Positions 34,101 through 54,200 are shown, counted from the stretch's first letter. The stretch is 64,000 bases of DNA from Rosa chinensis (GCF_002994745.2 NC_037089.1:377001-441000), one strand, 5' to 3'. The notes: generated by a model not told the origin, from the sequence alone. Numbers and translations: made by a program.

Positions 34101-36127
34101 ATAATTCTTGGTTGGTATTTATTTTATATGATTTTTGAAAGTGCAGAAAAGAAAATTACATGCTTCAGTTATTTGTTGAGTACTTAAAGCAGAAGAAATC
34201 TTTTGAAAATACTTTGTATCCAATAAAGCAATGTGTGGTTATGCAGTAAGTGTTGTTTACATTTTTCTGAATATTACAATAAACAACATGGATATTTTTG
34301 GTTATATTGTCTTGTTCAACTTCAAGCCCGTCTAGACTTTAAGCTAAGAAACTGCATGCAATTCATGAGGACACAACAACGACTAAAAACTAAGCTAACA
34401 AAAAAAAAAAGTACAACAAAATGGCCAAACCTGCGATCCTCACTCTCGCCAAATCCATCAAAAGCATAAATCAGAACACCACAGTCCCTTCTACTGCATA
34501 AAACCCAAAGTTTAATCTAATCAGAAACCAAAGAACTCAGCAAGAAATAAATCAACACACACAATAAAAACTAAACAATGTAAGATGCTGTTTTTGATTG
34601 CAAACATTAAGAGCATATATAAAGTAAGTTATGTATTAGAAATATCTGTACAGTTATTTTAGTTAGAACTATTGAAAAACCAGATTATACAAAAAAATGA
34701 TACTATTGCAAATTGTGAAAAGCAAGAACAGTAATCAATTTCTATACTTATTAGTCATGGATTTTTGATGCATTTTCTATTTGGCTCCCATGAAATACAG
34801 AAAATCAACTAACTAATAAGATAAAAAACAGAAAATCAAATATCTAATAAGAGAAAACCAAATTGAATGAAAGATTTATTAGTAAACAAAGTCCCAAATT
34901 ATGAATCGGAGCATGTAATAACAAATCAAACTATCAAATTAATAAAAATAATAGAATCAAAACAAAGACTTAAATCACCTACTACAACTTTGTCATTTTG
35001 TTCTTTTTGTATGGAATTAAGAATCTTACCAGGCTGTGATAGGTATTGATGTTAATGGATGTTTCTGATGTCGGCGAACAGAAGTGCTGATATTGATTGA
35101 GGGTCCTAGAAACGAAAAAGAAGTGAAGATCTTGCTTATAAAGTCAAGGATTCAGGATAAAATTGTAATCCTTGAGTAAATCCCTTTTGAACACTGTTTG
35201 GCAAGTCTGGAAACATCACAAACCTTCGTTTTGTCTTGATTCTAACTGTTTGGCAGCATATCTTCTCCTCCCCCAAAACCGACATAGCTTCTTGTACCCA
35301 AAAAAAAAAAAAAACGACATAGCTTCAGACACCAATGGCAGAGGTGTAAAAAAAGATAAAGTGAGGAAAGGAAACCTGAATTCACCCCCAAAACTAAGTA
35401 GCTTTGCTGTTTGATCAAATCTCTCTGATGAGAAAAGGAAATTGGGCGTTGATACAGAAGCATCTCCTAAGAGCAAGTGTGGTCTTGCTCCAATCCCTTT
35501 CCCCCAGTATCTACGTCCACCCAGCCAAAACTGAGAAATGCAAAACTGATATAAGTGAAACCCAAAATTGTATGAGAATTCAACCTATCCAACAACAACG
35601 AATTGGAGAAGCAAAAAAATATGAAGCAAAAACAACCATTCAATAAAAACCTCAATCTTCAAAATTTTACTACCCTCAGATTCACAAAAGCTTTAATTTT
35701 TATTTGGGGATAGGCTTACCTGAGAGAAAGGATTGACTGCGAATTCCGATACGGACAAAAAACTTGTCGGCAAAGATGAAACCTACGCCGCTGCAATAAT
35801 CTCCTGCTGCGAAACTACATAGGACACACACAGATCAAAGTCAAATGGGAATCCTAAGGTTTGTGATTCACTGATGAAATCAAGGAACAGCGAGATTGTT
35901 GGGTTGTTACATGTGTGGTTGCAGTGTTGCTATACTTCTTCGATGTCGTACTGAGTGATGGCGAGGAAGAGAGAAACCAACAGAAGAGAGAAGAATCCGA
36001 TGGCCGTAGAAGAAAGAACTAATGGAAGCATCTACTATAGCTCAGTGGCAGAACCGCAAAAAAACCTCAAATGAGGGCAAACCCGTCACTTTAAATCGGG
36101 CCCTTAGGAACAGTAACTCACCTTTGA
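31162..36127 (-). mobile_element. Non-autonomous Helitron with captured gene fragments (about 5 kb)
   Basis: The 3' terminus on the minus strand is CCCGCAGCAAAGCGCGGG, then CACTCTTCCTAG, ending at 31162: a hairpin plus CTAG followed by T. A proposed 5' end (TCAAAGGTGAG preceded by A) lies at 36127, and its placement is less certain. No Rep/helicase is encoded. The interior has intron-exon-like minus-strand sequence, including a plastid sigma-factor fragment at 33187-33487. The open frame 31664-31867 (minus) encodes an unrecognised peptide. Confidence 0.6.
33187..33487 (-). pseudogene. Captured plastid sigma-factor (SIG) exon fragments
   Basis: The first minus-strand exon (about 33487-33357) reads GVSRALVENSRTLLLPAHLH, then ERLGLIKNAK and KRITPSID, bounded by CAG and GTAAGTTT. 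A second (about 33238-33187) reads RIAESLNMSKKKVRKLL after TTTTCAG. These match region 3 of plant sigma-70 factors, which direct the bacterial-type plastid RNA polymerase. Neither the DNA-recognition region 4 nor the N-terminus was found. The introns are retained. Confidence 0.7.
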
Positions 36128-37121
36128 TATATAGTAAATATAATATAATGTGGCTGGCGTGAGAGAGAATGAGATGAGGTGATGGATGAGGTGGCATTTA
36201 CAAATTGGTCTGAGATAGATAGGAGAAGAAAATGTGACTGACATTTTTTTTTTTTTTTTTTTGTGAGAGTAGAAAGGAAATGGCTGCAAGCCACGTGATG
36301 TTTCTAATTGCTCAAGCCAATTAAACATAGAATGTTTAATTGCTGCACGAGATTATGGCTAAAGCAAGCAATCATGCATAATTGATTAATCAAATGATTA
36401 ATTAATCAATTAACACAATTGTATCTTCTTCTTCCTTTCTATTTTTCTTTCTTCCTTTCTTTCCTCAATCTCGAATATTTCCATATATATTCTCAAGAGA
36501 CTAGTCGGGTTTCGCACTCTCGCTTGCATTGACCATGGTTTGACCAGGCTGACAAATTATCCTTTTGTCGGAAACTCCAAATAGCTCCACTTTTGCATCA
36601 TTTTCTTCTAAAACTCTCAACTCCGCTTATTTGCTTCAAAATAAATAAAAATGAATTAGTTACATAATAATTGACATGAGGATTAACTCAATTTTAGTGT
36701 TTTAAATATAATTATACGTATATAAATGTGTGTAATCAGGCTTACCCAAGTCCCTATTCACATTTATGGCGCATCTAGGCCGCCATACATTAGATTTCAA
36801 GCATTGTGGACTGTAAGCGCATGGCTAGCAAATATTAGAGGAATGATTGACAGATCCACATGCGAGAAGTATGGGCTCTCTCATATACATAGATGAGTAT
36901 AAATTGTGGATGGGCTGAAAAGATAAGTGGGCTAGAACCCAAAAAGAAAAGAGAAGAAAAGAGTTGGATCCTGACTTGATTTCTTGCTTGGTTTTTCCTT
37001 GAAGAAGAACCTTCGTTAAGAATCCAGAAACTATGACAATAGGTGGCTGCAGCAATTTGACCATGAATATTGAACAATAGCATTAATCATTGGAGCTGCT
37101 AGCTAGGAATTGAGGGGGGCG
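36128..37121. other. Intergenic DNA
   Basis: No gene is supported. There is a poly(T) run at about 36244-36263 and an ATTAATCA-rich stretch near 36380-36415. Confidence 0.5.
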
Positions 37122-38156
37122 ATCCCGACTTTTTCTGTGCCAATTCTGTCACATGTCTTATTTCTAGACACCTGTCCTATTAACTAACACTCAAGTTTAT
37201 TTGACATGTCACTCCGAACCTTCTCCAAAACCAGACTCAACACCAACCTCGCCTAGGAGTCCCCGGCCACCACAACCCAATATCCGTTGAGCAAATCGCA
37301 GACTCGAATCGACCCTGCTTCTGAAATCTGCAGGCGGAGACGGAGGAAAAAGAAGCTTCCCAAGTCCAGGATATGTGATTATTGACGGAGCTGTTGTGGA
37401 GAGGGTTGAAATAAACCAAAGTGAATTAGAGGAGTGATTTTGTCAGAATTAATGGAGAGCCAATTATTTTCAATCTTTCTATCACTCAACTTCTCCACAC
37501 TTGGATTTTGATTTGGGTATGAGATCTCCGTCAATTATTCAAAACTAGTACTTTTTGGAACCTAAATCAGAGTTTCTCATTCCATCTGGGTCAATAACTA
37601 TTATTAGATATTTTGTTCATTTGAAGCATTATCTTCTTGTTATTCTCTATAAATCTGGATTTTTCCAAACTAGCCTTATGCGCAAACAGAAGGATTCCAA
37701 CTCTTGTTTGGAACCATAAGTTGGATGGTAGGTTCACGGGTAAACCGGTAATCGGTGAAAGCTTCAAAAACAGAAAAAAAGAAAAAAGAAAAAAAGGGTA
37801 ATATAATGGTCTCAGAATTGGTTGGAGATTGTTGTTTCTGAGTTGGTTGGAGAGTTTGAATCAAAAAGAGATTATTTAAGAAAGTAATCGAAAGAGAAGA
37901 CAAAGAACTTGAGATGGTCTGAATGAGGAGGACGTCGAAGAATTGAAACAAAGATGATGAAGATGGACAACAAGTAGGGAGGATTCAGAGGAAGACGAAA
38001 TAAGAACACGATTTTCCTCTGCTTTATACATTTTGGTTTTCAGAAAAAATAATAGAATTAACAGAATTAGATTTCTTTCAAGCAGTCATGCTGAGTAGAT
38101 GGACATGTGTCATGATATGATTGACGGGACAGAATTGGCACAGCATATCCGGGACA
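37122..38156. mobile_element. Probable TIR element, about 1 kb
   Basis: A perfect 16-bp inverted pair CTGTGCCAATTCTGTC (37135-37150) and its complement (38128-38143) sits near both ends. Flanking inverted similarity includes GATCCCGAC/GTCCCGGAT and ACATGTC. No transposase and no clear duplication were found. Minus open frame 37237-37419 is unrecognised. Confidence 0.5.
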
Positions 38157-38301
38157 GGTGATTTCCGTGCGAATTAAGGGCCTTCTCATCTCTGTGTTCC
38201 ATCTGGTCAAAATGTCCTATTAATCTCGGTGCTGATTGCTGACAGCATTGCTTACCTCGCATCGCATTTGATCGAGTCCGCCCCTAACTACTTATTGTAC
38301 C

Positions 38302-38312
38302 TATATATATAA
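38302..38312 (+). promoter_or_regulatory. Probable TATA box of DBR copy 1
   Basis: TATATATATAA lies about 130 bp upstream of the ATG at 38438, in a suitable position for a plant core promoter. Confidence 0.5.
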
Positions 38313-38416
38313 TCCTATCTGCTCACTCATTCTCCTCATCCGAGATCAAAATATATACCTGATCAAGCAGAGAGATCGAGCTAGCTAGATCAACTACATA
38401 ATCATATCAAGGTTAA

Positions 38417-39867
<1,451 letters not shown>

Positions 39868-39961
39868 TCCATCAAATGAATCATTTAAAGTCATGGAGTT
39901 TGCCTACACTACTTGTTCGAGTGTTATGTTCTGTTACTTCTTTGCGGTTGATCTGCCTACA

Positions 39962-40139
39962 GTTTGTCACTATGCTTGTTGAAATTCATCAATCAGTACT
40001 TGTATCTACTTTTGTTTAATCTCTTATAATTAATGAGAAATAATTAACAAGTTTGTCACTATGTTTGTTGAAATTCATCAATCAGTACTTATATTTACTT
40101 TTGTCTAATCACTGACGATCAATGAGAAATAATTAAAAA
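39962..40139 (+). repeat. 89-bp tandem duplication downstream of DBR copy 1
   Basis: Two direct copies (39962-40050, 40051-40139) start GTTTGTCACTATG and end near GAGAAATAATTAA, with several differences. They lie in the probable 3' flank of copy 1. Confidence 0.82.
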
Positions 40140-40459
40140 GGCCGCTCCACATTGCTTCTCATATTCGAAAAAAAAGAAAATGATTTTTACCGATGAAATG
40201 TATGTCATTGACAATGCTTCTTAAATTCAAAAAGTTAAATTATGTGAATAAGTTTTTTCACGAAACTATCGTCTACATTGTTTATCAACCAATGAAAATT
40301 CGTTTAATTTAAAAGATTAAATTAGGAGCATGACCTCTACCGACAACATTATAATTAGGGATTTAGAGGAATGACACAATCGTAGACAAAAAAAATTGTC
40401 AGTAATGTTTTTCAATGATTTTTGTAGATGAAATTGTCATTTATAATGCTTTTCAAATT

Positions 40460-40625
40460 GAAAAAAGGAGGGCAATCAAGTGGCTGATGCTCTTGTTAAT
40501 ATTGGATTGTCCTTGACTGGCATGACATGGTGGGATGATCCTCCTGCTTCTATCTGTCGGTATTGTCGGCAAGATGAACTTAGTCTCCCAAATTTTCAAA
40601 TATTTTAAGTCGTTTGTGTTGCTTC
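40460..40625 (+). pseudogene. RNase H-like C-terminal remnant
   Basis: The plus-strand reading includes NQVADALVNIGLSL, MTWWDDPPAS and LSLPNF. It resembles the end of the RNase H domain found at the C-terminus of plant LINE polyproteins and related RVT_3 proteins. It is short and isolated. Confidence 0.5.
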
Positions 40626-40799
40626 TAATGTCTTTTTTATTTTATTTTATTTTATTTTTTATGACAGAAACTAAATTATAAAGAAAAAAAAAAAACCATG
40701 CTCTATTCTCCTTTCCAGCTTATTCAAATAGAACATTGGGTACATAGACAGGGAAAGACAAGAAAACCAAACTTTAGGGTTCTGATAATAGTAAGTTAA

Positions 40800-41085
40800 A
40801 GATGTTAAATGGTCAGCTACAAAATTAGCTTCTTAAAAAGTATGGCGATAAATTACATCTTGGAAATTTGTAGATAACTGCTTGATATCTTTGATTAACA
40901 TCTTCATTGTCCAAGGGATGGATGCATACCCGAGAAAGTTATCAATCAAAAGTTTGGAATCTCCTTCAATAATGATAATGCGATATGTTTTGAAGAAAAG
41001 CTGTATGTAAGCCTTCTGTTAGGGCTGTGGCTTCAGCAACTAAAATATTTGTAGACCCAATGGTACCCTGCAAGCAGCAACTTAT
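40800..41085 (-). pseudogene. RNase H-like (RVT_3) domain remnant
   Basis: Minus-strand reading: NILVAEATALTEGL, IIIEGDSKLLIDNFLGY, IKDIKQLS and EANFVADHL, with a TAA and one frame slip. The catalytic-type acidic residues (E in EATAL, D in EGDSK, D in VAD) are visible. It is oriented opposite to the fragment at 40460-40625, a rearranged relic of LINE or host RNase H-like origin. Confidence 0.6.
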
Positions 41086-41710
41086 AACATATTACCATTA
41101 GCATTTCTAATGACAAAACTTCTAATTTCTTTTTGATTGTTTGTGAAGGAGGCCCTGTTCTTCTTCTTTGGTCGTAATTCTTTTATATTTCTTTTCATAA
41201 ATTGAGGTTGGAGAGTATTCTCTTTTCAGTCCTCGTTCTAAGGAAAGAAAAAAAAAATTATAGCGGTGTTTGTACAGAAGAGTAAACTACTAAATTTGGT
41301 AAAGAATAGACCAAATAGTTTTAAAAAGAAATGTTAATTAAGATGGTCCTAGAAGAAGTCCAAAGCTGAGCAGCCAGGGTGACACACCGTTGCAACATAC
41401 AAAATCCGAATAGAAAATTAGTTCAAGACATGTTTAGTACGCAACCACCGGGCCCCCGCCGAAGAAGTAAGAAAGATGAATGATGGATGTTGTTCCAACC
41501 AGAGCAATCAAGAACGTACAGATAGATAGATGATCGGTCAATGATCGTCCCACGTTCTCCTCAATCGATCTAGTAAGCAATTACGTCTTCTAGCTTGAGT
41601 AGATGGCGCGAAACCGTCACAAGAAAAGTCATGGCAGAAAGTTTGAATCGAAATTGGATTCATAATATAATATTTATTGGACCAGTCACCTGGGAACTAT
41701 ATCGATATGC

Positions 41711-41718
41711 TATAAATA
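41711..41718 (+). promoter_or_regulatory. TATA box of DBR copy 2
   Basis: TATAAATA lies 90 bp upstream of the ATG at 41801. Confidence 0.6.
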
Positions 41719-41794
41719 TAACATCTAGCTGCTGGCTGGTATCATTATTAGATACTTACCCAGAAACGAAATAAAGTAGATCGTCATTAGATAG

Positions 41795-43540
<1,746 letters not shown>

Positions 43541-43963
43541 TATATCCAGATCGAGGAGCTTCCTTCATTGATCCACATTCACCCGCCTAGCTAGTTATAA
43601 GATTACCTTGTCTTCACTCGGATTTAAGCATTGTATTGTATTAGAGCATCTTTAGCAATGCTAGCTATTTTGGAGTCAAATTTTAGTCAAAAGAGCTAAA
43701 AAGTCATTTTGGCTAGCCACTTTAGAAATACGTCTGTATCAGTACTTTCTATTTTAGCTAATTTTGAGTTTATATTATTTTTTAGATGGAGATTAAATAG
43801 TTTAAATGTATTTATAAGTTACATAAAATAACCCAAAATGAATGTTTTAAATTATAAAGAGGCTAATCTCGCTCTCTATATTTAGGAGTGAGATAGCTAA
43901 AAGTTTTAATGGAGAGCCACTTAGGAGTCTGGTGCAGTTGCTAAAAATCTAAAATATATAAAA

Positions 43964-44950
43964 GGGCAATGATATAGGGCCTCAATGAGGCCTAAGATTT
44001 ATGACCTCAAATCCTAGGTGTCATGTTATGTAAGCAAATACTAATTTTATTTTCAATTTCACATAATATATCTTGCCACATCATATTATTGCAACACCAA
44101 CTTTACCCTTTTATATTTCCTTTTAGATGTTATGAGTGAATCAATTACATTAATGAATTTAATTAGGTGACGAAAAAAAATCAGCTATTAATTATGTATT
44201 AATTTAAGAGATATGTCTACAAATTCTTTAACCAATATTTTTCTTCATTTATTTAAATTCTTTCCTATAATTTTTCTTTCCAAATAGCATAAATATATTG
44301 AATTAGATGTCAAGAAATAGGCAATAACTTTACTGATTAATTTCATCCAAAAAAATAGCATTAATAAATTGAATTTGGAAAATACATATGTCTAAATTAA
44401 GAGGTAAGAAAAAAAATTTCATGTTAGTAGCATTCATTAATTATCATCTACAATCTAAATATAAGGAAAATAAACAAACAGAAAATAATAAACTAAAATA
44501 TGACGTTTAAACCCTGCCTACATAAAGAGAAAAGAATGAACATAAGAACATATATAATGATATAACTATGTATTTTTCACATTATATTTTCAAAATTTAC
44601 AGAAACGCAACAAAGGTTGAACTCATATACATGTGTTCTACAAATCTATTGATCAAATGTATGTGCAAATCTATTGATTGAATTACATGAAATTTTTTCT
44701 ATTCTTGACATTGTTATTTAAATCTAAGCATGAGTGTAATGAAAAGAAAAAAAAAGACAAAATAATTTTTTCTTTTAGCAAAAAAATCAAAATAACTTAG
44801 TCATTAGATTTTGGAAGGCTAAAATGGTATTTTTCTTAAGAATTACATGACATGATTTGACAAATAAGTGATATGTGTAGGTGGCATGGCATGACACCTA
44901 ATATTGAGGCCATAAATCTTAGGCCACATTGAAGCCACAAATCATTTTCC
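43964..44950. mobile_element. Non-autonomous MULE copy A, 987 bp
   Basis: It starts GGGCAATGATATAGGGCC. The end region is an inverted copy (GGCCTAAGATTTATGG on the minus strand) extending about 70 bp. The 9-bp duplication is TATATAAAA (43955-43963) and TATATAAGA (44951-44959), with one mismatch. It has no coding capacity. Confidence 0.78.
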
Positions 44951-44980
44951 TATATAAGAAGCTAAACATGCTCTCCAAAA

Positions 44981-45953
44981 GGGCAATGATATGGGGCCTC
45001 AATGAGGCCTAAGATTTGTGACCTCAAATCCTAGGTGTCATGCCATGTAAGTAAATACAAATTTTATTTTCAATTCCACATAATATATCTTACCACATCA
45101 TACTATTGCAACACCAACTTTACCCTTTTACATTTCCTTTTAGATGTTAGGGGGTGAATCAATTACATTAATGAATTTAATTAGGTGACGAAAAAAATAT
45201 CAGCTATGTATTAATTTAAGAGATATGTCTATAGATTCTTTGATCAATATTTTTCTTCATTTAGTTAAATTTTTTCCTTTAATTTTTCTTTCCAAATGGT
45301 ATTAATATATTGAATTATGTGCCAAGAAATAGACGTTTAACTTTTCTTTCCAAATATTGATTAATTTCATCCAAAAAAAATAGCATTAATAAATTGAATT
45401 TGGAAAATACTTATGTCTAAATTAAGAGGTAAGAAAAAATTCCCACATTAGCAGCCATGAATTAATATCTACAATCTAGATATAAGGGAAAAACAAACAA
45501 AAAATAATGAATTCAAATCTAAAGTTTAAACCCTATCCTACATAGAGAGAAAACAATGAACAAAAGAATATATACAATCATATGAATATGTATTTTTCAC
45601 ATTATATTTCCAAAATTTGCAAGAACCCAATAGAGGTTGAATTCATATACATGTGTTATGCAAATCTATTAATCGAACGTACGTGCAAATCTATTGACTG
45701 AATTACATGAATTTTTTTGTACTCTCGATTGATGTTGTTTAAACTAAACATAAGTGTAATGAAACGGAAAAAAAATGAAAGAAAGCCAATTTTTTTTTTC
45801 TTTATAAAAAATCCAAAATCATTTAGAGTTATTAGATTTTGGAATGATAAGATTGTCTTTTTCTCAAGAATTACATAGCATGATTTGACAAATAGGTGAT
45901 GTGTGTGGATGACATGGCATGACACCTAAGATTGAGACCACAAATTATTTTCC
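44981..45953. mobile_element. Non-autonomous MULE copy B, 973 bp
   Basis: It is a close full-length relative of copy A in the same orientation. A perfect 9-bp duplication TCTCCAAAA lies at 44972-44980 and 45954-45962. Separate target duplications show two independent insertions rather than a tandem duplication. Confidence 0.82.
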
Positions 45954-46530
45954 TCTCCAAAATAGGTAAGGAGCCAAAATAGAGAGTCACAGAAAGATGC
46001 TCTAATATGTCTATTCCTTAAGAGAAATAAAGATTATGTTGTAACCGATTATACTGTGTCTGTGCCATTTTTTACGGAACGATTTTGATACAGATTTTAT
46101 TGTGCCCCATAAACAATTGGATTTGGAAACAATTTCTGCCATTTAAATTCCAGTCACTAGTTATGCATCATTTCAGATGGTAGTAACCGAGGATAACTTG
46201 GGGAATTCGAAGATATTATCCTTCAGGGAGGTTACACACTAATTCACACAAGTCAATATTGCAGTAATCAATTAGGTAGCAAAAATAATAGGAAAATATA
46301 TTAAGGCTGTTAATTGAGACGATTAAAATGACGGAGATCATGGAAGTGATTAAGGTGAATTAAGAAGTCGTAGGTCTAATAATCAATTAGCCTCATCAAG
46401 CCCTTCAAATCCTCAGGAAAAGAAAATGATGTTACTCAAATTGTGGTTTGGCATTGAACTGATTGAAGGGAAGCAAAAGTGAAAGCTGAGACGGAAAAGG
46501 AAAAGTCTCTGGAGCGGCTTCAGTTGTAAC

Positions 46531-46538
46531 ACACGTGT
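46531..46538. promoter_or_regulatory. G-box upstream of DBR copy 3
   Basis: The palindromic ACACGTGT (core CACGTG) lies about 150 bp before the ATG at 46685. G-boxes bind bZIP and bHLH factors, so it is a candidate site only. Confidence 0.45.
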
Positions 46539-46624
46539 CTTCCTCTGAAACACAAAAATGGAACTGAGCTAGAGAAGAAATCCATTTGCCATTTCTGACA
46601 TTCATTCATTCAATCAAGAAATAG

Positions 46625-49066
<2,442 letters not shown>

Positions 49067-49511
49067 ATGGTTACTTCATCCTCAACTCCAACTCCATCGA
49101 TGAATTTATCTAATGACCGAACCTTTAGCTATAGGCCCATAGCCTAGCCATATGCCATATGCCATATGGTTGTAAGACTTTACATACAAAACTTTATTTT
49201 TTGGCAAGATAAATAAAGGGTTAAATACTGTTTATTCTTTGAGTCGAAAAACTCTATTAAAATGTCTATTATACTCTCAGTTCATCTTTTTTCTTTTTTT
49301 TTAATTTATTTTTTAATTTTTTTTTTCTTTTCGTTTTCTGTTTATCTCCTTCATCATCAAAATTTCTAAAGATATCAAATCAATCCGAAACACAAAACCT
49401 CTCTTCATCTGCTCAATCTTCATCAATTCCTCTTCCCACAAACCCGTCTCCGCCACCCTCTTCAAAACCTCAACCAACACCCTTTTCATATGCAAAAATA
49501 GTAGCATTTGT

Positions 49512-49900
49512 AGAATCAAATCAAATCACATCACAACAGCCAAGAGCAAGATCACTCAGTATAATGGTATATATGTGTCCCACAAGAAAAACGTTTTTCT
49601 GGTGAAAACAAACTGGAATCATCGTGTTAAGTGTTAACAAGGACGGCAATATAAATCTCCTGGGACGGTTGTGACTTGCTGTATGTATTCAACAATTTAG
49701 AAGTCAAATATAAATGAATGCATGTTTTTTTTTTTTTTTTTGAATGCGACATGTTCTTTTTAAATAGTAAATATTATGAACATTTCTAGAATCAAATCAA
49801 ATCACATCACAATAGCCAAGAGCAAGATTACTCAGTACAAAACGTTTTTCTGGTAAAAACAAACTGGAATCGTCGTGTTAACAAGGACGGCAATATAAAC
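49512..49900. repeat. Two dispersed direct-repeat copies between DBR 3 and 4
   Basis: The segment 49512-49656 recurs at 49788-49900. Both contain AATCAAATCAAATCACATC, AACGTTTTTCTGGT and AACAAGGACGGCAATATAA, with small deletions. This appears to be a local segmental duplication. Confidence 0.75.
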
Positions 49901-49916
49901 TGTTGGCGTATGCACC

Positions 49917-49924
49917 GACGTCAT
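49917..49924. promoter_or_regulatory. TGACG/ACGTCA-type motif upstream of DBR copy 4
   Basis: GACGTCAT contains ACGTCA, a TGA/bZIP-type core, about 290 bp before the ATG at 50214. Similar cores occur upstream of copies 5 and 6. Confidence 0.35.
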
Positions 49925-50099
49925 TGCTATTGTCATTGGCATTGCGAAATCCAAACGTGTGACAAATGTGAAATTTATTGTCCTCGAATCTTTTTGATTG
50001 GTTTTTTTTTAAATAAGGCAATCTTTTTTATTCTAGAAAGAAGAAAATTCCAGAGAGAGCGGCACCGCTACTAATAAGCTAGGTAAGACATAAGTATAG

Positions 50100-52661
<2,562 letters not shown>

Positions 52662-53135
52662 TTACTCATCCAGCTCCATCCGTACTTCTGAAGTCCAAGT
52701 GTTTAGCTTTATATATGTTAAAAATTTAAGTTGTCTAAGCATCTGCAGTGCACCTTCGTGTATATTAAGAACTTGTTAGCTTGCTCTAGAAATTGCATTT
52801 TGCGTGACGATAGCTGTGTGACCTTAAATAAATGTGATATGATTTTCATAATAATATTCATATTATTATTAAGTATGAAGAGAATGATAGTATGCGATAT
52901 GAGAACAAGAGATGAACACACTCATCAATTTTTTAAGCTGAATTGCAATTTCTGAAATGACACACCATCCTTGTACATACAAGGCGAGTGGGCAACTCTT
53001 GTAGGTAGACTTAGTTCAAGCGAAGACATAACATGGTAAAACCCTTCAAAGCGAGTTTAGTGCTAAACAAGTAAAAGAATTTCCAAAAAGAGAGACACAT
53101 CATGCAACCTACATAGTCACAAGAATTTAAATATC
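52662..53135. other. 3' flank of DBR copy 4
   Basis: The sequence is AT-rich and holds a probable 3' UTR. The short open frame 52731-52955 shows no domain. No other feature was seen. Confidence 0.5.
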
Positions 53136-53581
53136 CGTATCTTCATATCTATCGGTACTTTGAAAAAATGAGATATCGGAAATATATCGGGGATAGAGGA
53201 GAAAATATATCATTTTTGAAAAAAGTTAATTTATTAGAAATTTAGAATTACATATAAATGTCAACTTCATCTACATCCAAAAAGAGACTCTAGGCGGTTG
53301 AAAAACCTCTCGCTGGTCTACGAAAATGCAATAATCAGACCAAGACATATGACCCATATAGTGCGAATTGTAGTGATGAACATGATAGTTATAGATTTCT
53401 TTAGAGTTGCCGATTGTTTCCCCTATAAGGGGATAATAAGGATGAACCTAACTGAATGACTGATCATATAATTCTCCATATTGGTTATATCTATAAGCAT
53501 CATAACCAAATTGATTGCTGCCTTCATGAGATTCATTTGAGATCCCACTGCGCTTTGTGCCTAAATTGATAGAGTCAAAAC

Positions 53582-53953
53582 TTAAGGCAATTGAAAAAAA
53601 ACATCAGATGGGGTATTTTGATCATCAGTTGCACCTTTATTCCTCCTCCCATATTGGGTCTTCTCTTGAGCACCATGACTAGCTGTTCTCACTCTGTGGT
53701 CTTCATCTTGGGTGGTATGATCAAAATTACCTTCACAGGTAAATTGGTTTAATCCTCCATCCACAGAAGATTGTCTATATTCATATCTTTCACCTCCACC
53801 ACCTGTTCCGCTTCCACCCTCTCCACCATCATCTGAACTAACTGGAGTTGCTGTACCACTCCACGCATCATCACTATCTGAATTATCTTCTGGGTTTTTA
53901 ACAACTTCTTTAGATAAGACTCTCTCTACGTACAGAGTTACAGACATAGTCAT
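53582..53953 (-). CDS. Hypothetical acidic, Gly/Ser-rich peptide (123 aa), probably a transposon relic
   Basis: The open frame has low-complexity acidic, Gly-rich and Gln/Arg-rich segments, with no signal peptide or membrane span. Such composition occurs at the C-termini of some hAT-derived proteins, but I cannot confirm this. It sits inside repeat-like DNA and probably is not a host gene. Confidence 0.25.
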   Translation of the reverse strand: MTMSVTLYVERVLSKEVVKNPEDNSDSDDAWSGTATPVSSDDGGEGGSGTGGGGERYEYRQSSVDGGLNQFTCEGNFDHTTQDEDHRVRTASHGAQEKTQYGRRNKGATDDQNTPSDVFFQLP

Positions 53954-53984
53954 AGACTACACAGTACCAAATCTCTCCTCACAC

Positions 53985-54200
53985 AGATTTGCATTTAGAG
54001 AATTATTTCTCACCCAAAATCGCCTTGAGGGTATTTCTCCTCACCTAGATTCGTCTTGAGGGGATTTTTTTTTCTTCACCTAGAATTCGCCTTGAGGGGA
54101 TTTTCTACTCACATAGATTCACCTTGAGGGGATTTCTCCTTACTCAGATTTGCCTTGAGGAGATCTTTCTTTACACAGATTTTCATTTAGAGAATTACTG
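53985..54200. repeat. Minisatellite, about 5 degenerate copies of a 35-40 bp unit
   Basis: The core CGCCTTGAGGGGATTTCTC recurs with variants (AAATCGCCTTGAGG, GATTCGTCTTGAGG, AATTCGCCTTGAGG, GATTCACCTTGAGG, GATTTGCCTTGAGG). Related boundaries ATTTAGAGAATTA occur at both ends. Confidence 0.8.

Larger units (their letters stand above)
43642..46005. mobile_element. Outer MITE carrying two nested MULE copies
   Basis: The inverted termini TAGAGCATCTTT (43643 on) and AAAGATGCTCTA (to 46004) bound about 390 bp of original MITE sequence rich in TTTTGG/CCAAAA. Two non-autonomous MULEs (43964-44950, 44981-45953) lie inside it. The target duplication of the outer element was not resolved. Confidence 0.65.

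Noticed and set aside
44971..45962. Segmental tandem duplication explaining the two MULE copies
   Set aside because: Each copy has its own, different 9-bp target duplication, so separate insertions fit better.
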